Shown: positions 18,375 to 26,896 of the stretch, in pieces
Layout of the letters: every line of letters starts with the position of its first letter
Position numbering within the stretch: position 1 is the first letter of the stretch
From: Nostoc sp. T09
GTDB lineage: Bacteria > Cyanobacteriota > Cyanobacteriia > Cyanobacteriales > Nostocaceae
Length of the DNA stretch: 60,987 nucleotides
Reading direction: 5' to 3'
Assembly (NCBI RefSeq): GCF_002154695.1
Contig: NZ_MTAV01000070.1
Coordinates: 1-60,987, forward strand
Program-made: the position numbers and the translations under genes
Notes under the pieces: model-generated
Database searches by the model: none
What the model was told of the DNA's origin: nothing
What the model saw: the letters and a program-made list of their open reading frames with translations, nothing else

Positions 18375-19547
18375 ATGAACCATTTGACATCGAAAACCTC
18401 AAGTATGAAAGCGATGGTATTAAGCGACATCGCTAAACTAGAGTTGCGTGAAGTACCGCGCCCTGTGGTGCAGCAATATGAGGTTTTGATACGTGTGTTA
18501 GCAGTAGGATTGTGTGGCACAGACTTTCACATCTTTTCTGGGCAAGCCAACTACAACATTAATCAGCGAGGAAAGGTTATTCCACTGGTAGAACAGCCGC
18601 AGATTCTAGGTCACGAACTTGTTGGTATCGTTGAAGAAGTAGGAAGCCTAGTTAAAGATTTGCATATAGGCGATCGCGTCGTTATCGATCAGGGGTTGAA
18701 CTGCCTTAGCCGACGGCGACAACCGAAGTGCGAATACTGTGTCAGTGGCGACTCTCATCAATGTCAGTTTTTCTCCGAACATGGCATCACTGGCTTACCG
18801 GGAGGACTCGCTGAATATATAGCGGTTCCTGCTGTAAATGCCATACCCATTAATTCTGACTTGGAAACTATCGCCGCTGTTCTCACAGAACCCCTTGGTT
18901 GTATCAGCCATGCCTTAGATAGGGGAACACGCTCCCGCACCCGTTATGTAATTAATGCTGAAGATATCAATCAACGCGTGCGGTCAATTCTGATTTTTGG
19001 TGCTGGCCCAGCGGGGCTATTATTTATTCAATATCTGTACAAAGTCCTAAACTATGATGGCTTGATTCTAGTCAGCGAACCAAATCAGCGAAAGCGGGAA
19101 TTAGCCTCTTGCTTTGGTGCAGAGGTAATTGACCCTCAAGTAGTTGATTTAGTCGATGTTGTGCAGGACAAAACTGGTGGACGGCGAGTAGAGTATTTAA
19201 TTGATGCTTGCGGTGCTGGTTCGGTCTTCAAAGATATTCCTGCTTTAATCCGCAGACAGGCTACAGTTCTACTCTACGGGTTAGGTCATGCAGGTGTAGA
19301 TTTGAGCGTACTGAATAACTTACAATTCATGGAACCAACGCTGGTTGCTGCCATTGGCGCGTCAGGAGGGTTCCGCAGCGACGGACGCCCATGTACCTAC
19401 GATAGAGCACTTGGCTTGCTGGCAGCCAAGCAGATCGAGGTAACTTCGTGGATTACCCATTGTTACCAATCCCTGGAATCTGTGCCTCAAGCCTTTACTA
19501 GCGATCATCTAGAACCCGACTATATAAAAGGTGTAGTAGTGCTATAG
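18375..19547 (+). CDS. Zinc-dependent medium-chain alcohol dehydrogenase
   Basis: A GroES-like N-terminal half has the catalytic zinc Cys in GLCGTDFH and the GHELVGIVEEVG motif. A cysteine loop (CLSRRRQPKCEYCVSGDSHQC) forms the structural zinc site, with unusual spacing in its first part. The Rossmann half begins around IFGAGPAGLLFIQYL. The protein (390 residues) belongs with threonine/sorbitol dehydrogenase-like enzymes; the substrate is not deducible. An AGGA lies about 8 nt before the ATG at 18375; an alternative ATG at 18405 (MKAMVLSDI) would give a more usual N-terminus. The upstream neighbour on the same strand is the selenium-binding protein. Confidence 0.88.
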   Translation: MNHLTSKTSSMKAMVLSDIAKLELREVPRPVVQQYEVLIRVLAVGLCGTDFHIFSGQANYNINQRGKVIPLVEQPQILGHELVGIVEEVGSLVKDLHIGDRVVIDQGLNCLSRRRQPKCEYCVSGDSHQCQFFSEHGITGLPGGLAEYIAVPAVNAIPINSDLETIAAVLTEPLGCISHALDRGTRSRTRYVINAEDINQRVRSILIFGAGPAGLLFIQYLYKVLNYDGLILVSEPNQRKRELASCFGAEVIDPQVVDLVDVVQDKTGGRRVEYLIDACGAGSVFKDIPALIRRQATVLLYGLGHAGVDLSVLNNLQFMEPTLVAAIGASGGFRSDGRPCTYDRALGLLAAKQIEVTSWITHCYQSLESVPQAFTSDHLEPDYIKGVVVL

Positions 19548-19606
19548 GGGTCATTGATCCGTTACCAATTCAAATGAAGCGATCGCTAACTTTGCCCTGC
19601 GTACAC

Positions 19607-19727
19607 TTAAGTAATAAAAGCTCCTATTAATATAATTATAATTTATATAGAATTAATAATTGATTTTTAAACAATACGTAGGTTGGGCAATGCCCAATCT
19701 ACAAATATTTAAGTAATAAAAGCTCCT
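19607..19727 (+). repeat. Pair of 19-bp direct repeats flanking a hairpin
   Basis: ttaagtaataaaagctcct occurs at 19607-19625 and 19709-19727, a spacing of 102 bp. Between them (19678-19702) is a 12-bp stem, gtaggttgggca against tgcccaatctac with one G-T pair. AT-rich sequence follows both copies and is also similar, so the unit seems duplicated. Confidence 0.65.
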
Positions 19728-19841
19728 GTAAATATAATTAAAAATTATATGAAATAGAAAGCAGTAAAAAAATGAAATTTGACTTCATCAAAATAATTAG
19801 CCCTCACTGATTCAAATACCTTTGATGAGGTTCTGAATTGC

Positions 19842-20045
19842 TTGACTGAAAATATTTCTATTGCAACTCAGGGAGCTTGTAACCAAAAAACTTTATTTAA
19901 AATCTTAATTAAAACAGCGAGTAGTGGAGATAGTATTGAAAACATAACCAAAATCTTAAATCAAAGTTTATGTGGGCGCGCTCTCAGATATCACCTGGAA
20001 AAAACTTTGCGATTTACTAACAGTGAGTGTGTCACAACTAGATGA
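19842..20045 (+). pseudogene. Possible transposase N-terminal remnant
   Basis: The 67-codon frame starts at a TTG and reads ACNQKTLFKILIKTASSGDS, then NITKILNQSLCGRALRYHLE. This resembles the opening helices of certain cyanobacterial IS transposases, in which a GxALRYHLEK motif precedes the catalytic domain. The frame then ends, with no DDE domain following. It overlaps the ferredoxin start by four bases (ATGA-type), which could equally mean translational coupling of a real small gene. The assignment rests on memory of the motif only. Confidence 0.35.
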
Positions 20046-20368
20046 TGAATAAAACTTACAAAATTGAACTCGTAAATCGTATTCATTTTTGTGTTGAAGT
20101 ATCGGAAAATCAATATATCTTAAATGCAGCAGAAGCAGCGGGATTGCGCTTGCCTGTGGGTTGTCGATACGGTGCTTGCATTAGCTGTGCTGCACGTTTG
20201 ATTGAAGGCAAAGTTGATCAATCTCAGGCGATCGCACTCAAACCTGCCCAAGAAAAGATGGGTTATGTTTTACTGTGCATTGCCTATCCGCGCTCAGATT
20301 GTAAGTTTGAAGTGGGTGTAGAATGCCAAAAACAACTTTATATCAATCCGTTTAAAGGTTGCCGTTGA
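20042..20368 (+). CDS. Plant-type [2Fe-2S] ferredoxin
   Basis: The 108-residue protein has the plant-type cluster motif CRYGACISC (Cys-x4-Cys-x2-Cys) and a fourth Cys in YVLLCIAYPRSDC, with the expected spacing. The beta-grasp core is visible (KIELVNRIHFCVEV, ILNAAEAAGLRLPVGC). It carries electrons, but the partner is unknown; it is not a close match to photosynthetic PetF, since the loop residues differ and it has an extended basic C-terminus. Two ATGs in a row (20042 and 20045) mark the start. It partly overlaps the possible transposase remnant. Confidence 0.92.
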   Translation: MMNKTYKIELVNRIHFCVEVSENQYILNAAEAAGLRLPVGCRYGACISCAARLIEGKVDQSQAIALKPAQEKMGYVLLCIAYPRSDCKFEVGVECQKQLYINPFKGCR

Positions 20369-20857
20369 GTTGAAAATTCTTTCTCCAACAGCTAAAAATA
20401 TAGATTCTTTACCATTTTTAGTAATCAGTTTGATACGTACCACTAACTCTGGACGTAGTTTTATGGATTCATACTTAGCGCATTCTGCGCTTGATTAGTC
20501 TTTTGTCAAGACCACTGTTTAGAGATCTCGGCTTTACTACTAGCTTTTTATCGGCTAAACCGAAACATCTAACCAAGGTTAGGTGGAAGAGAACTGCCTC
20601 ATCTGTAAAACTAAAGTACTCAAGCTTGGTTTAAATTCATACTCAATTGGCCTTTACTTGTTGCGCCTTATAACTCTGTCAGATTTTGTTGCCAAGCAGG
20701 ATTTGCATCAGACGGTAATTTTATTGGCTCAGGTTGTCAAATCGAGATCTGAACAACACCTGTTGCTATGAAAAACATTTAGGGCAGTCTTGTTGAGGCA
20801 TATTACCTTGCCAGCGATTTAAGTAGCAATCAAATTTTTCCTTTAGGAGAACTAAAT
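20369..20857. other. Intergenic region
   Basis: About 490 bp before the hemerythrin-type gene. A short ORF at 20583-20771 has no recognisable protein character. A TAGGAGAA ribosome site lies directly before the next gene. Confidence 0.45.
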
Positions 20858-21905
20858 ATGGTGACAAAACTAGACGATCATAAACGGCTGGCAATCGCTG
20901 AAAGATTAGCAGACCTGAGAGCATTTCAAAATTTAATTCTTTCTAACGATCAAAAACTAATAGATATCTGCCCTTATCAAGATGTTCGCGATCGCCTGCA
21001 AAATATGCTCGAAGATGACCAGAAAAACTTGGGCATTATCGACACTGTGATTGTTCAATACGGCATTCAATCTGAACCCAGTGCAGCGACTAAGATATTC
21101 ATTCCGCAGTTTGAGCAGATGATGTCAGGTAATGAGTTTACGTTCTACCAGAAACTCATTCACCACGAACTGATGAAGCACGGTCAGGCTATGAGTGGAA
21201 TCGTTATTCACAAAGCTGCTCAGGTAGTGGGGGCTGATATTGAAGTAGCGATTACGCCTTTGAATACTGTTAACTTTGAGGGTCGCGCTCACCAAGAACA
21301 GCTTAAGGGGATACTCGAACAGGTGGGTGTGCGAGAAATGACTGGCAAAGATGCAGACCAGGGACTTTGGGGACGGGTACAAGATGCGATCGCGGCATTA
21401 TCGGGTGTAGGTGGCAGTGTAATTACCCAAAACACTGATAAACAGGATATGAACATCCAAACCCTCATCCGCTTAGATTCACAGCAAAGTAAATACAATT
21501 TTCACTGAAATTGGCGCAACTAAAGATCCTCAAAAGCTCCAAGAGTATTTTGGGCAGATCTACAAAGATTTATTAGCACATGCTCAAGCTGAAGAAGAAG
21601 TCGTATACCCGCAAGTTCGCTCATTTTATGGCGATGACAATACTCAGGAACTTTACGATGAGCAAGCCCAAATGAAGCGGATGCTGGATGAAATTAAGTC
21701 TATTGATCCTGCTTCAGCTGATGAGTTCAGATCAAAAATTAAACAGCTGATGGATACAGTTGGCGATCACATTCGTCAAGAAGAAAGTACTATGTTCGCA
21801 GCGATCGACAGAAATTGCAGCGATATCCAAAAAGAGCAAATGGCTACTGAGTTCAAAGCTGCCAAGAGCAAGATTCAGCAAGAAATGTTAACATCCATGC
21901 AATAG
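20858..21905 (+). pseudogene. Ferritin-like/hemerythrin domain protein, split by a frameshift
   Basis: The first frame (20858 to the stop at 21508) encodes a helical ferritin-like region (LADLRAFQNLILSNDQKL, IHHELMKHGQAMSG). It then enters a hemerythrin HHE domain at TLIRLD and stops. Removing one T from the TT at 21478-21479 restores DHSKVNTIFTEIGATKDP, then LLAHAQAEEEVVYPQVRSFY and GDHIRQEESTMFAAIDRN, ending at 21905. That gives a full hemerythrin set of His/Glu ligands. The whole would be about 349 residues. Such proteins bind a di-iron centre and sense or store oxygen or NO. It may be a true pseudogene or a sequencing error. Confidence 0.85.
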
Positions 21906-22051
21906 CAGCAAACATTTTTACAGGCGACTATGTTGCTATCTCTCTATGCGAGGATGAGATATAGCAATAGCTAAGGCACTGAGAAAGTAAATAGTTTTTA
22001 CAGAGTTGCGTTTAGGTGATCGCATTATATATAGATTGCAAAAACGCAACT

Positions 22052-22096
22052 GCCCTCTGAAGATTGCCTGGAATGTAAGGCAAGCACTCAGAGGGC
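22052..22096. terminator. Two-tier hairpin between convergent genes
   Basis: Outer stem gccctctga (22052-22060) with tcagagggc (22088-22096); inner stem ttgcct (22064-22069) with aggcaa (22078-22083). It lies between the hemerythrin-type gene and the ammonium transporter gene, whose 3' ends face each other. Confidence 0.6.
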
Positions 22097-22177
22097 GTAA
22101 AGTTGTTGAGATACCATTTCTCACGCTTCATAGTCCACAGGACTTGAGGAGAGATTGATGGCAAAATTCTCTAATTT

Positions 22178-23596
22178 CTAGGGAACGTTAATGCGATCGC
22201 TAAATTCGGAGTTGTAACCTTCTTCTCCGTGTTCGTTAATATCCAGACCTTGGTATTCAGCTTCCTCCTTGACGCGCAGACCGACTGTAGCATCAATAAT
22301 CTTCAAAATGATGAAAGTCCCAACCGCAGCAATGATATAGGCAATAACAATGGCTAGTAGTTCTACTCCTAGTTCGCCAAAATTACCTTTTAGTACACCG
22401 TTTTTACCACCTGAGTTTACTTCTACGGTCGCAAAGATTGCTGTCAGAATAGCGCCAACTGTACCACCAACACCATGCACAGGGTAAGTATCTAAGGCAT
22501 CGTCAACTCGTAATTTGTGCTTAAAACTCACCGCATAGAAACAAACGAAAGCGGTGATAAAGCCAATAAAAATTGCTGATAGGGGAGTGACAAACCCAGC
22601 GGCTGGGGTAATGCCTACTAGACCAGCAACGGCTCCTGTAGCTGCTCCCACTGCGGTGGGTTTACCGCGTAAAGCTGCTTCCAAAATCAGCCACATTAAA
22701 GCTGCTGCTGCTGCTGCTGTATTAGTTGCTACAAAGGCTGTTGTTGCTACATTTGTTACTAAGTTTCCCGAAGTTCCACCAGCAGCAGACAAGGCACTTC
22801 CAGCATTAAAGCCGAACCAGCCAAACCAGAGTAAGCCAGCACCTAGCAAAATGAAGGGAACGTTGTGCGGAGGGCTGAGACGATCGGGATGGCTTTTGCG
22901 GGGGCCAAGAACGATCGCGGCGACGAGGGCAGAAACACCTGAACTGATGTGAACTACTGTACCACCAGCAAAGTCAAGGGCACCCAAACCACCATACAAT
23001 CCCAAAAATCCACCTTTTGCCCATACCATGTGAGCCAGAGGCGTGTAAACAAAGGTTGACCACAACAGTACAAATAAAGCATAAGCTTTAAAGCTCATCC
23101 GTTCTGCGATCGCTCCGGAAATTAAGGCTGGGGTGATGATGGCAAACATGGCTTGATAAATCATGAATGCCTGGTGGGGAATTGTCCCGGCATAGGAAAC
23201 AACCTCGGGTGGGTTATAACCTTGGAGATAACCAGTGACATCTAGCCCAACGCCATTTAAACCTAGCCACTGCAATCCACCGATGAAGGACGTTCCAGGT
23301 GCAAAGGAAAGGCTATAGCCCCAAAGAATCCAGGTAACTCCGACGATCGCCATCAGCACAAAGCTCATCATCAATGTGTTGAGGACGTTGCGCGATCGCA
23401 CAAATCCACCATAGAAGAACGCCAATCCTGGTGTCATTAGCAGAACTAGCGCTGCTGAAATCAGCATAAATGCTGTATCTCCAGTATCAGCAGTTGGTGG
23501 AGGTGTGGCAGCTGCTTGGGCTAACGCATTGCCCATCAGCGGTCCTCCCAGCAGCAATAGGGTCATAGCCCCAATAATTACAACTTTCTTCAACAC
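22178..23596 (-). CDS. amt: Ammonium transporter
   Basis: The 472-residue protein has a signal peptide (ending near ALAQAAA) and about eleven membrane helices. Family landmarks are ISAALVLLMTPGLAFFYGGF, ALDFAGGTVVHISSGVSAL (the AmtB signature with the pore His), LWFGWFGFNAGSAL, and DDALDTYPVHGVGGTVGAIL (second pore His). It takes up ammonium as a trimer in the cytoplasmic membrane. An NtcA-type box about 51 bp before the start codon suggests induction when nitrogen is limiting. No glnK gene is adjacent. Confidence 0.96.
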   Translation of the reverse strand: MLKKVVIIGAMTLLLLGGPLMGNALAQAAATPPPTADTGDTAFMLISAALVLLMTPGLAFFYGGFVRSRNVLNTLMMSFVLMAIVGVTWILWGYSLSFAPGTSFIGGLQWLGLNGVGLDVTGYLQGYNPPEVVSYAGTIPHQAFMIYQAMFAIITPALISGAIAERMSFKAYALFVLLWSTFVYTPLAHMVWAKGGFLGLYGGLGALDFAGGTVVHISSGVSALVAAIVLGPRKSHPDRLSPPHNVPFILLGAGLLWFGWFGFNAGSALSAAGGTSGNLVTNVATTAFVATNTAAAAAALMWLILEAALRGKPTAVGAATGAVAGLVGITPAAGFVTPLSAIFIGFITAFVCFYAVSFKHKLRVDDALDTYPVHGVGGTVGAILTAIFATVEVNSGGKNGVLKGNFGELGVELLAIVIAYIIAAVGTFIILKIIDATVGLRVKEEAEYQGLDINEHGEEGYNSEFSDRINVP

Positions 23597-24060
23597 TTTT
23601 TTTGTCCCCGAGCACCAAAATTGTTGTGTTTATTCAAAACAATAGAGTATTTTTTTATACTCTATTTTGTTCGAGCAATTAATCAACCTTAGTTGTTTAG
23701 AAAGGTTTATAAAAATATAATACTAATAGCAGATACCAAATGTTGAATGATTCCATAAAGATGCAATAATTAGATTTGTTAGATTCGTGTAATAGCATTT
23801 TGTTTAAGTGCTACAAAATCATGATGTTTTTAAGTACAAATTATGGCAGAAAAACATCTTTGTGGTAATTAGTAAGTTTGACCAAATTTTTACCAGTTTT
23901 ATCAGTCAAGTTGTACATTCATGTAACGAATCTTATTTCTATTTTCTGTAAAGCTCTAATCCATTAAGTTTAAGTAATCCAGTATATTCCCTTTAGCTAC
24001 CTTCTTTACTGTTGCTTATTAAGAGCCTCTACAACTAAGTTCATAAATCAAATAGAGGTG
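23597..24060. other. Promoter-bearing intergenic region of amt
   Basis: AT-rich region upstream of amt and downstream of the ynfA-type gene. It holds the NtcA box but no ORF. The position of the transcription start could not be fixed. Confidence 0.5.
23647..23660 (-). promoter_or_regulatory. NtcA-binding site (GTAN8TAC)
   Basis: gtatttttttatac matches the NtcA consensus exactly, GTA, eight bases, TAC. It is embedded in a longer inverted repeat (aatagagtat at 23641-23650, atactctatt at 23657-23666) and lies 51 bp upstream of the amt start codon. NtcA is the global nitrogen regulator of cyanobacteria. Confidence 0.75.
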
Positions 24061-24384
24061 CTATATTCTGGGTGCGTACATAATAATGAAAACACTCAAC
24101 AAGGCTAAACAGGCTCCTATGAAGTCGTAGTGGTCTGGAGTCACACCGTCTACTTTCCATCCCCAAAGCATAGCCATTGTGATAAAAACACCACCATAAG
24201 CAGCATAGACTCTGCCAAAGTTTGCTGGTTGGCGGGTAGCTATTACTCCATAGGTAGCTAAAGTAATTCCACCCAATATCCCCCACCAAATAGATTTACC
24301 TTCCCGCAACCACAACCAAATTGAGTAACCACCTCCTATTTCAAATAAACCAGCCCATAAAAAATACAACAGGGACTTAATCAT
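24061..24384 (-). CDS. YnfA/UPF0060 family small membrane protein
   Basis: A 107-residue protein with four membrane helices and the family signature: FLWAGLFEIGGGYSIWLWLR, GGITLATYGVIATRQPANFG (with the conserved Gln-Pro), RVYAAYGGVFI and the tail GWKVDGVTPDHYDFIGA. The fold is a four-helix SMR-like transporter half; some members have been linked to drug efflux but the natural substrate is unknown. The length is exactly that of the family. It stands alone upstream of amt with no overlap. Confidence 0.93.
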   Translation of the reverse strand: MIKSLLYFLWAGLFEIGGGYSIWLWLREGKSIWWGILGGITLATYGVIATRQPANFGRVYAAYGGVFITMAMLWGWKVDGVTPDHYDFIGACLALLSVFIIMYAPRI

Positions 24385-25060
24385 TTGAGCAATTTGGCAA
24401 TTTTTTTGCCAACCAGAAAATCAAACAACCTAAATAGAAGTTTAAGAAACTATTGGTACTTTTGTAAATAAGTTTGCAAATTTTGGGATGACCTTAAATA
24501 AACAATTATTATGTCGCTTAGGAAACAGTCAGTCAAGCCTTGTTCACTGAATCTTTAATTTTTAACTTCAATTCCTGTTACAAAGTGAAAAACATCGTAG
24601 AAACTAAGATACATCTTTATAACACAATTTTGAATTATACAAAAATTGTGTTTTGAACTCTTAAAAGCTTCTTCACAGAAATCATATAAAGTTATCCCCG
24701 TAGAGAAACTTTTGATGAACTCACTAATAAATTTGATTGATTGTCTATGTTACCAAATTCATAATTCTGTATCAGAAGTTACGGTTTGTTTGTTTGGCCT
24801 TTTCTATTAACCTTTAATACTTTAGTTGAACAAACTGAAATCTCTACATTGTAAGCATTTACCGAGATTACAATCAAACAACCAAAAAAATATTAAATTT
24901 TTATACAAAAGATTAATCACGCCTTGACAGGTAAAAAATATTGTAATGTTTACATTGCATAATTACGGATAAAAAGAAATACAGTATTTTTACGAGTTAA
25001 ATTGTTACTACAATAACACTGGTGAATGCTAATAAAATCTCGCCTGTTTTTGTGAAGATA
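24385..25060. other. Long AT-rich intergenic region
   Basis: About 675 bp with no ORF of coding character and no clear hairpin. The composition is markedly AT-rich. It could hide a small RNA or decayed sequence, but nothing specific was seen. Confidence 0.45.
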
Positions 25061-25579
25061 TTACAATTCAATTTTTAAATATTCTTCATAGCCGAGTTGT
25101 TCTAGTTTGGCTTGCTTTGCCATGACTGATTCAGATAGCGTTTGACGATATTGTTGTACTTTTTCTAGCAATTCAGGTTGGTGGATAGCGAGAATTTGCA
25201 CTGCTAACAGACCAGCATTTTTGGCATTACCTATAGCTACCGTTGCTACAGGAATACCAGCAGGCATCTGTACAATTGAATACAAAGAATCAACGCCATG
25301 CAAGTTACGTGTAGCTACAGGAACACCGATTACAGGAAGTGGGGTTAAAGAAGCTACCATTCCCGGAAGATGGGCAGCACCACCAGCACCAGCGATAATT
25401 ACCTTAATGCCGCGTTGGTGTGCTTGCTGGGCGTATTGCACCATGCGTTCTGGAGTACGATGAGCAGAAACGATCGCCACTTCGCGTTCAATGCCAAATT
25501 CGTCACAAACTGCGATCGCGTCTTTCATAGTGGGCAAATCTGAATCACTGCCCATGATAATACCGACAAGGGGAGCCAT
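25061..25579 (-). CDS. purE: N5-carboxyaminoimidazole ribonucleotide mutase
   Basis: At 172 residues this is a class I PurE. It moves the carboxyl group of N5-CAIR to give CAIR in purine synthesis. Motifs are [11 protein letters not shown], the catalytic-site [14 protein letters not shown] (conserved His), [38 protein letters not shown] and [20 protein letters not shown]. The protein forms an octamer in the cytoplasm. It is divergent from nagA, with under 100 bp between the start codons. Confidence 0.97.
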   Translation of the reverse strand: MAPLVGIIMGSDSDLPTMKDAIAVCDEFGIEREVAIVSAHRTPERMVQYAQQAHQRGIKVIIAGAGGAAHLPGMVASLTPLPVIGVPVATRNLHGVDSLYSIVQMPAGIPVATVAIGNAKNAGLLAVQILAIHQPELLEKVQQYRQTLSESVMAKQAKLEQLGYEEYLKIEL

Positions 25580-25663
25580 AGAATTTTAGATTTTTGATTT
25601 GGGATTATTGCTGACTGTTCTATCTAAAATCGGGTGAGACTTAGCTATTTTCCCGCCAATGTG

Positions 25664-26839
25664 ATGAATAAAGCAACACCAAGCGCGATCGCCGCAAATG
25701 TAGATATTATCAATGCACGAGTACCAGGTTACAAAGACTTGCAGATGCTCTTGATTAATCAAGAAGGCATGATTGAGCAAATCTTACCAATGGGTACTGT
25801 GTTTAAACGAGTTCCTGGGCCAGATCTGCAAGTGTTAGATGTTGCAGGTGATTGGATTTCTTTGGGTGGCGTCGATTTGCAGATTAACGGCGCGTTGGGT
25901 TTAGCATTTCCTGATTTAAAAACTGAAAATGCTCACTTACTGCCAAAAATCTCCCAATTTTTATGGGATGTAGGAGTAGATGGATATTTACCTACATTGG
26001 TGACAACTTCATTAGAAAATATCCAGCGATCGCTAGCTGTCATCGCTAATTTTATTCAAACTCAGAAAGCAGGTGCCCAGATTCTCGGCGTACATTTAGA
26101 GGGGCCATTTTTAAATTCTCAAAAACGCGGCGCACATCCCGCAGAATATCTGTTACCCCTAACAATTGATCAAGTAAAAAGGGTTTTGGGTGATTATGCT
26201 GGAGTTGTGAAAATCATCACCCTAGCACCAGAGTTAGATCCTACTGATGAAGTCATCCCATATTTGCGTTCCTTGGGTATTATCGTCAGTTTAGGGCATT
26301 CTCAAGCCACAACCGCCCAAGCGCAACGCGCTTTTGAACTTGGTGCCACAATGGTAACTCACGCTTTCAACGCCATGCCAACATTACATCACCGCGAACC
26401 AGGGTTATTAGGGGCAGCAATTACTAATCCTGATGTGATGTGTGGTTTTATTGCCGATGGACAGCATGTTGTATCAACGATGCTGCAAATTCTCATCCGT
26501 GCTACCGAAGGGCTATTTCTTGTCAGCGATGCTCTGGCACCTCTAGGCTTACCTGAAGGGGTGTATCCTTGGGACAGTCGGCACATAGAAGTAAACAACG
26601 GCACGGCACGACTACCCGATGGTACTTTATCAGGGACGACTTTACCTTTATTAGTAGGTGTACAGAATTTGGTGCAGTCGGGGATTTGTGATGTGGAAAG
26701 AGCGATCGCCCTAGCCACAGATGCACCCAGACAGGCAATTAATTTACCAGGAATTTCTCCTAATCAATCGGCCAATTTATTGCGCTGGCATTTGGATGAA
26801 ACGACAAAAAAACTCACATGGCAGCGACTATTTAGCTAG
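25664..26839 (+). CDS. nagA: N-acetylglucosamine-6-phosphate deacetylase
   Basis: This amidohydrolase carries the NagA landmarks: WISLGGVDLQINGALG near the N-terminus, GVHLEGPFLNSQKRGAHP with the metal-binding Glu, SLGHSQATTAQAQRAFELG (metal His), MVTHAFNAMPTLHHREPG (metal His, substrate loop) and FLVSDALAPLGLPEG with the catalytic Asp. It removes acetate from GlcNAc-6-phosphate to recycle amino sugars, probably from cell-wall turnover. An upstream in-frame start at 25634 would add ten residues; the ATG at 25664 is chosen. No nagB or transporter gene is adjacent. Confidence 0.95.
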   Translation: MNKATPSAIAANVDIINARVPGYKDLQMLLINQEGMIEQILPMGTVFKRVPGPDLQVLDVAGDWISLGGVDLQINGALGLAFPDLKTENAHLLPKISQFLWDVGVDGYLPTLVTTSLENIQRSLAVIANFIQTQKAGAQILGVHLEGPFLNSQKRGAHPAEYLLPLTIDQVKRVLGDYAGVVKIITLAPELDPTDEVIPYLRSLGIIVSLGHSQATTAQAQRAFELGATMVTHAFNAMPTLHHREPGLLGAAITNPDVMCGFIADGQHVVSTMLQILIRATEGLFLVSDALAPLGLPEGVYPWDSRHIEVNNGTARLPDGTLSGTTLPLLVGVQNLVQSGICDVERAIALATDAPRQAINLPGISPNQSANLLRWHLDETTKKLTWQRLFS

Positions 26840-26896
26840 ATTCCCAGGTTGCAGCTACCTTCACACTACCCCAAAAAGCTGAAAAACTTTTCAGGC

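Noticed and set aside
20583-20771. 62-codon frame before the hemerythrin gene
   Set aside because: No start context, no recognisable pattern and low likelihood of coding by composition.
22554-22952. 132-codon plus-strand frame over amt
   Set aside because: It is the reverse complement of the Gly/Ala-rich amt sequence, which easily gives long open shadows.
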